DNA of 64,000 nt. Origin: Sphingobacteriales bacterium (GTDB lineage: Bacteria > Bacteroidota > Bacteroidia > Chitinophagales > UBA2359). Shown in pieces: positions 58,055 to 64,000 of this stretch. Every line of letters starts with the position of its first letter. Positions within the stretch are counted from its first letter, which is position 1. The DNA lies in the NCBI GenBank assembly GCA_016706405.1, contig JADJJT010000002.1:124001-188000 (forward strand). Direction: 5' to 3'. The translations under genes were made by a program, and so were the position numbers. The notes under the pieces were generated by a model. That model saw nothing but the letters and a program-made list of their open reading frames with translations. It had not been told where the DNA came from and made no database searches.

Positions 58055-58062
58055 CAAAGATA
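58055..58062 (-). promoter_or_regulatory. -7 promoter box (TATCTTTG) for glpK
   Basis: TATCTTTG in the glpK direction, 43 bases before its start, inside the 75-base gap after ribF. Confidence 0.55.
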
Positions 58063-58087
58063 CAACACTAATTTTATTGTCAATGTT

Positions 58088-59029
58088 TTAGGACTTTATT
58101 GCGCTCAGTACTTGTTTTGCTGTTGCAACATCGTGCTGTATTTGTTGCACCATTAAGGGCAAGTTGTCAAATTTTTGTTCGGGGCGCAAATAAGCTATAA
58201 AATTGAGGGTTAGCGTTTGGTCATAAATAGTTTCATCAAAATCAAAAATATATACCTCGATGGTGCGCTGCAGTCCTTGCCCTATGGTAGGCCTAATGCC
58301 AATACTGCCTACGCCCAACAAATTTCGTTGATTGTTAAGCTGAAGTTGTAAGGCATAAATACCATCGGCGGGAATTAGCTTTTGGGGGTCGCTGGGTTGG
58401 ATATTTGCGGTTGGATAACCTAATTTTCGGCCTAATTGCTGCCCTTTTATTACTTTGCCGCTTAAAAAATAAGGATAGCCCAAAAGTTGGGTAGCTTCGT
58501 GCGGTTTTCGGGTAAGTAGTGCTTCGCGGATGCGCGTTGAGCTAATGGCATTTTTGGCTATTTGTTGTTCGCTAATTTCTAATACATCGTAACCATATTG
58601 CCCCGATAACTGCCAAAGCAAATGAATATCGCCCTGACGGTTGCGACCAAACCGATGGTCGTAACCTATGGCAATACAAGCCGGATGAAAATGTTTAATT
58701 AAAATTTTTTTTACAAAATCAGCCGGCAACATATTGGCAAAATGTTTGGTAAATGGCACTACCACCGCATTTTGGAGTTGGTGTTGTGCCAACAAATTAA
58801 GTCGCTCGGGCAAGGTGGTTAATAATTGTAGTTGAAAAGAAGTGTTTAATATAGTGCGTGGGTGCGGATGAAAAGTGAGTAATATACCCTCGCCGCCATA
58901 AGCAGCAGCTAAACTATTAATTCGATGTATAATTTCTTGGTGTCCAATATGCACACCATCAAAAGTGCCAATTGTAATGACACTTTTTTTAAAGTCTGGC
59001 AAGTCGGTCAGGCTGTTAAATAGACGCAT
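58088..59029 (-). CDS. ribF: Bifunctional riboflavin kinase/FAD synthetase
   Basis: 313 residues from the Met of MRLFNSLTDLPDFKKSV; the frame is open 31 codons further but that part is not family-like. N-terminal FAD synthetase (nucleotidyltransferase) blocks GTFDGVHIGHQEII, GYDHRFGRNRQGD and ISSTRIREAL; C-terminal flavokinase blocks GKVIKGQQLGRKLGYPTANI and the conserved EVYIFDF. It turns riboflavin into FMN and FAD. It heads a minus-strand group with glpK and the phosphatase downstream, though glpK seems to have its own promoter. Confidence 0.95.
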   Translation of the reverse strand: MRLFNSLTDLPDFKKSVITIGTFDGVHIGHQEIIHRINSLAAAYGGEGILLTFHPHPRTILNTSFQLQLLTTLPERLNLLAQHQLQNAVVVPFTKHFANMLPADFVKKILIKHFHPACIAIGYDHRFGRNRQGDIHLLWQLSGQYGYDVLEISEQQIAKNAISSTRIREALLTRKPHEATQLLGYPYFLSGKVIKGQQLGRKLGYPTANIQPSDPQKLIPADGIYALQLQLNNQRNLLGVGSIGIRPTIGQGLQRTIEVYIFDFDETIYDQTLTLNFIAYLRPEQKFDNLPLMVQQIQHDVATAKQVLSAIKS

Positions 59030-59298
59030 AAATAAAATAAAATGCCATGAGCAACAGGTAACTATAAAATAAACAAGGCAAGAAACAAGGAAGCGCAAAT
59101 TTCGATTATTTTTTGCCAGCATGTATAAAAAAAATACTTAGCATGTATAATTTAAATTAGTAAATCTAAATCCGTTGTGGCCAAAATAATCGAATATTAA
59201 AAACACTTAGATAAAATACCAACTAAAAATACCATTCTTTGGTATAAATAAGCCAAATTTGCACTACAAAACCTATTTGCATCCTAAAATACTACTTT

Positions 59299-62200
59299 AT
59301 GTACCTGTTTCTACTAAGAATTTGCTTGGTTATAATTATTTGTTTGTGCGCAAACAATGCCCTCATAGCCCAAAAAACCACCCCAACTAACCAAAAAACA
59401 GCCCTTGAGTATTTACAAAACAATAGAATAAAATTAGGATTAGATGCAGCCGATATTGCCGAACTGCACGTAGTTAATGCCTACACCAACCGGCATAACG
59501 GTGTAACGCAGGTATATATCAGGCAAGGCTGGCACGGGTATTGGCTAAATGATGGCCATGCTACCATAAGTGTTTTACCCGATGGCAAGGTGTTGCATGT
59601 AGGCAATAAATTAGCTTCGCAGATAGCAAACCGCGTTACTAATAATTTTCCGGATACTTTTTTGCCTGCCCATCTGCAAGCGGCTTTTAAGGCCGTAAAA
59701 CTTAATTATCCGGATGAAAATGCCGAAATTCGTATTCAAGCTAACAGCAATAACAATAAAACTACCAATCCTAAAGCATTTTTTGTTGGTTTCCAGCAAA
59801 ACCTAAATATACTCGTTGAGCCAGTTTGGGCATCTGTACCTACATTAGGTAATAATAGCTTGCTACGGCCTGCCTTTATTATTCATTTAACCCAACAACA
59901 ACCCCAGTATCATGTTTGGCAAATTGTGGTTGATGCCGTTGATTTTAACATTTTAAGCCTGCACGATGCTGTAAACCATTGCAAAGTGGGGTCGTATTGT
60001 GCCTTAACACCTTTGGCCAAAGCAACTACCCAACAACATGCTTGTACCGAGTTTGAAGCAGCCGAACAGCAAGGCCAAAAATATGATTACAACGTATGGC
60101 CCTACCCGCTTGAAAGCCCTTTGCATGGCCCTCGCGCTATTAAAAACAGCCCTTGGATAGAGGGCAACGCCGATGCCTCCCCTTATGGCTGGCACGATGT
60201 AAACGGCGATACCGACCCTGAATACGACATAACGCGCGGCAATAATGTATGGGCGCAAGATGATGAAGATGGCAATAATGACGATAAGGGCTACTCGCCC
60301 AAAGCCAGCGATTTTGTGTTCGATTATGCCTATAATCCGGAGGCAAAAGTACCCATTGATAATATAGATGCTGCACTTACTAATTTGTTTTATTGGAATA
60401 ATCTTATTCATGATATTGCCTATCATTATGGATTTACCGAAGAAGCAGGCAATTTTCAGCAGAACAATTACGACAAAGGCGGCGAAGGCAATGATTTTGT
60501 ATTTGCCGATGCAATGGACGGCAGTACACCCTATAATGCCAATTTTTATACCCCCAAAGACGGAGAAGCACCACGTATGAACATGGGGCTTTGGTATAAA
60601 GACGAGTCGGGTACCGTTATGCGCATTAATACACCTAAAATTTTAGAAGGCAAACACAATATTGCACCTGCTGTTTATGGGCCACCTTTGCCTATTACAC
60701 CAAAGTTTTTATCGGGTAAATTAGTTTTGGTTGATGACGGCAGCGCGACCCCAACCTTAGGCTGTGCTACCTTAATAAACCCCGATGCCATTAAAGATAA
60801 TATCGCTTTGATTGATATGGGCAATTGCGAAGCCCTCGATAAAAGCCTAAACGCCCAAAAGGCCGGAGCCATTGCCGTTTTGTTATGTAACGATGTTGAA
60901 GGCGACCCCGTTAGCCCCTTTGGTGATGATTTTGGACAGGCAAAAATTCCTACCGCCATGATGGCTAAAACAATATGCGACAGCATAAAATTAATGATGG
61001 TAGCAGGCGAAACTGTATCGGTTGATTTAAAGGAACTGACAACCATTACTTTTGATAGCGACTTAGACAATGGCATTATTGCCCACGAGTATATGCACGG
61101 CATATCGAACAGATTAACAGGCGGCCCCCTTCAGGTTGATTGCCTTAACAGTGGCGAGCAAATGGGTGAGGGCTGGAGTGATTTTTGGGGCTTAGCGTTA
61201 ACAACCAATAGCAAAAACAATGGAAAACAGGCACGTGGTATTGGCAATTTTTCTGACGGGCAATCGTTGGCAGGCGGCGGCATTCGCACCTACCCATATA
61301 GCACCGATATGAACATTAACCCTATTACTTACGACCGAATTAAAGAAAGCCCCGAAGTGCATTTTGTGGGCGAGGTTTGGACGGCAATGCTTTGGGATTT
61401 GTACTGGGCATTAGTGGACGTATATGGTTTTGACGAGGACATATACCAAGGTAAAGGAGGAAATAATATAGCCATACAATTAGTAATAGATGGCTTGAAA
61501 TTACAACCTTGTAAACCCGGATTTGTAGATGGGCGCGATGCTATTTTGGCTGCCGACCAAGCCAATAATAATGGTGCTAACCAATGCCTTATTTGGCAGG
61601 TTTTTGCCCGCCGTGGCTTGGGCTTTAGTGCTAATCAAGGCAGTAGCGATAATACTACCGATGGCATACAAGCTTTTGATTTGCCACCAATTTGCCAAAC
61701 CTTACAAATTACCTTGCAAGCACCACATACCATTACTGCCGGCACCGATATTACCTACCAATTTACAATAACAAACAATAGCAGCACCCAAACATTAAAT
61801 CAGGTAGTAGCTACCCATAACTTAGCTAACGGCCTAACCTACAAAGCAGGCAGCAGCACTTGCGGCGACCCCAGCGTAGATGGCCAAAACTTAATTTTTC
61901 CCGAACAGACATTAGCACCTGGCGCATCGGCAAATTGCTCATTTGAAGTAAACTCTGCGCCGGGCAATACCAGCCAGATATGGTTTACCGATGGTGCCGA
62001 AAACGGCATAGGCAATTTTACCAACGAAAGCACCGGAGGAGCGTGGCAAGCAACAACTGGCCCGGATGCACACTCCGGAAACAATTATTTTAGTGCAAAC
62101 GGCAGTACCGAAAGTCCAACCGAAGCAATACTTACCTTAAACCAACCCATTACTTTATCCGGAGTTTTACCAGTGCTTCGTTTTTGGCATTGGTACAATT

Positions 62201-62904
62201 TAGCATCTTATGTAAATGGCGGCATAGTGGAGATTTCGGCAGACGGCAGCCCATGGATGAACGTAAGTAATAATAGTTTTCTGCGCAATGCTTATCAACA
62301 GGTCATTACTAATGCCAATTCGCCGTTAGTGGGGCAGTTGGCTTTTTCGGGCAATAGCGAGGGCTATATTTTAACCGAAATTGACCTTAGCGACTACGCA
62401 GGCAAAACTATTCAATGGCGATTTAGGCTGGGTAGTGATGGCGAAACAATGCCCGCTAACTGGCTTATTGACGATATTGAACTGATTGATGCCTATATTT
62501 ACCCCGCCGAAATTTGTGCTAACAGCAGCGAAAACTTTTCCGGATGCGCCCAAGAGCATACTGTTGCCCACCCATTTGCAGTAGGGATTGACAATACTAA
62601 TAACTCAAACAATGCCCTAAACGAAAACGAGTCGTTAAAAATTCAAGTAAAACCAAACTTGGTAACCAAGGGGCAGCAAATAATAATACAAACAACATCA
62701 ACCCAACAAATAAACAGCCAATCACAGGCAGCAATGCTGCGAATTTTTGATACCATGGGTAAACTATACTGCGAAAAACCTGTTATAATCAATCAATCGA
62801 ACGTAATACAGTTGCCAAGTGCCTTGCCGGCAGGGTGTTTAATTTTTCAGGTAATTACATCTTCGCAAGTAGCGCAGCAGTTGGTAATAGTAGTTAATAA
62901 TTAA
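59299..62904 (+). CDS. Secreted M36 (fungalysin-like) metallopeptidase with PA and T9SS domains
   Basis: 1201 residues. Signal peptide (LLRICLVIIICLCANNALIAQ), an FTP-type propeptide (about 30-200), then the M36 catalytic domain with HEYMH (596-600) and Glu624 in GEGWSDFWG; a PA domain (about 465-575; FLSGKLVLVDDG, IALIDMGNCEALDKSLNAQKAGAIAVLLCN) is inserted in the catalytic region. After it come a DUF11-like segment (ITLQAPHTITAGTDITYQFTI), a jelly-roll MAM-like part (FWHWYNLASY), and a short sorting domain. By family it is an extracellular zinc endopeptidase. A FtsX-like permease gene begins 31 bases later. Confidence 0.9.
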   Translation: MYLFLLRICLVIIICLCANNALIAQKTTPTNQKTALEYLQNNRIKLGLDAADIAELHVVNAYTNRHNGVTQVYIRQGWHGYWLNDGHATISVLPDGKVLHVGNKLASQIANRVTNNFPDTFLPAHLQAAFKAVKLNYPDENAEIRIQANSNNNKTTNPKAFFVGFQQNLNILVEPVWASVPTLGNNSLLRPAFIIHLTQQQPQYHVWQIVVDAVDFNILSLHDAVNHCKVGSYCALTPLAKATTQQHACTEFEAAEQQGQKYDYNVWPYPLESPLHGPRAIKNSPWIEGNADASPYGWHDVNGDTDPEYDITRGNNVWAQDDEDGNNDDKGYSPKASDFVFDYAYNPEAKVPIDNIDAALTNLFYWNNLIHDIAYHYGFTEEAGNFQQNNYDKGGEGNDFVFADAMDGSTPYNANFYTPKDGEAPRMNMGLWYKDESGTVMRINTPKILEGKHNIAPAVYGPPLPITPKFLSGKLVLVDDGSATPTLGCATLINPDAIKDNIALIDMGNCEALDKSLNAQKAGAIAVLLCNDVEGDPVSPFGDDFGQAKIPTAMMAKTICDSIKLMMVAGETVSVDLKELTTITFDSDLDNGIIAHEYMHGISNRLTGGPLQVDCLNSGEQMGEGWSDFWGLALTTNSKNNGKQARGIGNFSDGQSLAGGGIRTYPYSTDMNINPITYDRIKESPEVHFVGEVWTAMLWDLYWALVDVYGFDEDIYQGKGGNNIAIQLVIDGLKLQPCKPGFVDGRDAILAADQANNNGANQCLIWQVFARRGLGFSANQGSSDNTTDGIQAFDLPPICQTLQITLQAPHTITAGTDITYQFTITNNSSTQTLNQVVATHNLANGLTYKAGSSTCGDPSVDGQNLIFPEQTLAPGASANCSFEVNSAPGNTSQIWFTDGAENGIGNFTNESTGGAWQATTGPDAHSGNNYFSANGSTESPTEAILTLNQPITLSGVLPVLRFWHWYNLASYVNGGIVEISADGSPWMNVSNNSFLRNAYQQVITNANSPLVGQLAFSGNSEGYILTEIDLSDYAGKTIQWRFRLGSDGETMPANWLIDDIELIDAYIYPAEICANSSENFSGCAQEHTVAHPFAVGIDNTNNSNNALNENESLKIQVKPNLVTKGQQIIIQTTSTQQINSQSQAAMLRIFDTMGKLYCEKPVIINQSNVIQLPSALPAGCLIFQVITSSQVAQQLVIVVNN

Positions 62905-62935
62905 GTTAAATTTATTACCTGTATTGACTTAAAAG

Positions 62936-64000
62936 ATGAATCTTTGGCAACTAAGCTGGCAAAATTTATGGCAACGACCCCTTACCGCTGCTTTAAGCTG
63001 GATGCTGTTAACCTTGGGCGTAGGCATTATATCGCTGTTGCTTATTTTAAACCACCAACTTAAAAATACTTTCGAGCGCAATTTGCAAGGTATTGATATG
63101 GTTGTGGGGGCTAAGGGCAGCCCATTGCAGTTAATTTTATCGGCTTTATATCAAATAGATTACCCAACCGGCAATATTCCTCACCACGAAGCCTTAAAGA
63201 TAGCCCAAAACCGGGCAGTTAAGCGTGCCATTCCCTTATCGTATGGCGATAATTACAAAGGCGTTAGAATTGTTGGTACAGACAGCAATTATGTAGCGCA
63301 TTTTAATTTAGCTTTACAATCCGGAAAATGGTGGGATGCGCCCCTCGAGGCTGTTGTAGGGGCTACCACAGCTAAAAACCTAAACCTAAAACTTAAGGAT
63401 GAACTTGTAAGTAGCCATGGTTTTTTTGAACAAGGTGATGACCACCATACGCACCCCTATTATATTACCGGAATTTTAGCCCCCTCGGGTACAGTTGCCG
63501 ACCAACTAATTTTAACAAGTTTAGAAAGCGTTTGGGACTTACATGAGCACGATGAAAACGAAAGCCATCAACAAATATCCGGAAAAAAAGAAAATCCGGA
63601 GGTGAATGACACTATAATAAAGCATCAAAATAAACCAACAACGGCGCAAAATATCCAAGGAACCAAACGCAACGAAAATGATGCCTCAAGCGCTTCTTCT
63701 TTTAGTAAAACCGACAGCACAAATACGACTGCTAATTTAGCAAACAACCGCGATATAACGGCCTTATTAGTAGGGTTTAAAAATCCTTTGTCGTTGCTAA
63801 ATATACCACGCGCCATTAACGAAAAAACCAATATGCAGGCAGCAACTCCCGCCATTGAAATAAACAAATTACTGAACCAGCTTGGAGTAGGCCTATTTGC
63901 CTTGCAAGCGTTTGCCGTTGTAGTAATACTAATTGCCGGCGCCAGTTTGTTTGTAGCCTTGTATAATGCCCTGCAAGAGCGCCGTTACGAGTTGGCCTTG
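62936..64000 (+). CDS. FtsX-like ABC transporter permease (partial, runs off the right edge)
   Basis: 355 codons visible, open to the end of the window. Begins MNLWQLSWQNLWQRPLTAALSW, the FtsX/MacB-type opening with a first membrane helix (MLLTLGVGIISLLLIL). A periplasmic domain follows (GIDMVVGAKGSPLQLILSA is the usual block after helix 1 in this permease group). Between about 200 and 265 is a low-complexity His/Asp/Ser/Asn-rich stretch. A second membrane helix appears near residue 320 (LFALQAFAVVVILIAGASLFVAL). The protein would pair with an ABC ATPase, probably encoded downstream beyond the window. Substrate unknown. Confidence 0.85.
   Translation, partial: MNLWQLSWQNLWQRPLTAALSWMLLTLGVGIISLLLILNHQLKNTFERNLQGIDMVVGAKGSPLQLILSALYQIDYPTGNIPHHEALKIAQNRAVKRAIPLSYGDNYKGVRIVGTDSNYVAHFNLALQSGKWWDAPLEAVVGATTAKNLNLKLKDELVSSHGFFEQGDDHHTHPYYITGILAPSGTVADQLILTSLESVWDLHEHDENESHQQISGKKENPEVNDTIIKHQNKPTTAQNIQGTKRNENDASSASSFSKTDSTNTTANLANNRDITALLVGFKNPLSLLNIPRAINEKTNMQAATPAIEINKLLNQLGVGLFALQAFAVVVILIAGASLFVALYNALQERRYELAL

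Overview
The window looks like a chromosomal piece of an uncultured or little-studied Bacteroidota bacterium, probably from the Saprospirales/Chitinophagales side. The support is: several cell-surface proteins ending in type IX secretion (T9SS) sorting domains of both types (type A, and the gliding-motility-associated CHU_C type B); Bacteroidota-restricted families (DUF4290, DUF4286, DUF6029, Omp28-like); many starts preceded by the Bacteroidota -7 box TAnnTTTG rather than by a Shine-Dalgarno sequence; and AT-leaning composition. There is no CRISPR array, rRNA operon or phage module, and one tRNA gene (Met-CAT).

Layout. 1-2.8 kb: tail of a gene, a DinB-like protein, an acyltransferase and a beta-barrel protein. 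2.8-3.7 kb: IS5-family insertion sequence, copy 1. 3.8-9.2 kb: polyphosphate kinase 2, then a cell-envelope operon (DUF4290, murA, glycosyltransferase, kdsD-like). 9.3-12.4 kb: RsmI-like methylase and a large FHA-FHA-ABC transporter fusion. 13-17.6 kb: two secreted T9SS cargo proteins, the first (an M4 peptidase) preceded by an 11-G tract. 17.7-24.3 kb: a frameshifted methyltransferase, a BlaI/M56 sensor pair, asd, a frameshifted TolB-like protein, enolase and tRNA-Met. 24.4-33.8 kb: a barrel protein, a CHU_C fibronectin-like protein, an M16-like protein, rpoN, guaA, MoxR and a TylF-like methyltransferase. 33.9-37.7 kb: one ~991-residue T9SS surface protein cut in two by IS copy 2. 37.9-45.9 kb: a Dpp/OppC-type permease, sugar nucleotidyltransferase, DUF4286, Lrp/AsnC regulator, BNR/sortilin-like secreted protein and typA. 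46.3-56 kb: seven-heme cytochrome with TPRs, Glu/Leu dehydrogenase, two tiny lipoproteins, an HExxH protein, a propeller-like lipoprotein, and a TlpA / DUF6029 / Omp28 cluster. 56-64 kb: tyrosine phosphatase, glpK, ribF, an M36 secreted peptidase and the start of an FtsX-like permease.

The most unusual signal is not a gene. The palindrome TCCGGA occurs about 95 times by my manual count, against roughly 10 expected from composition. It appears in all three reading frames, on genes of both orientations and in intergenic DNA, which resembles the HIP1 highly iterated palindrome of cyanobacteria. Other notable points are the poly-G tract that could phase-vary the M4 peptidase N-terminus, the IS insertion whose removal restores an exact reading frame, a 414-bp tandem duplication in the interrupted gene, a MurA with Asp at the fosfomycin-target position, and two paralogous small Cys-rich lipoproteins.
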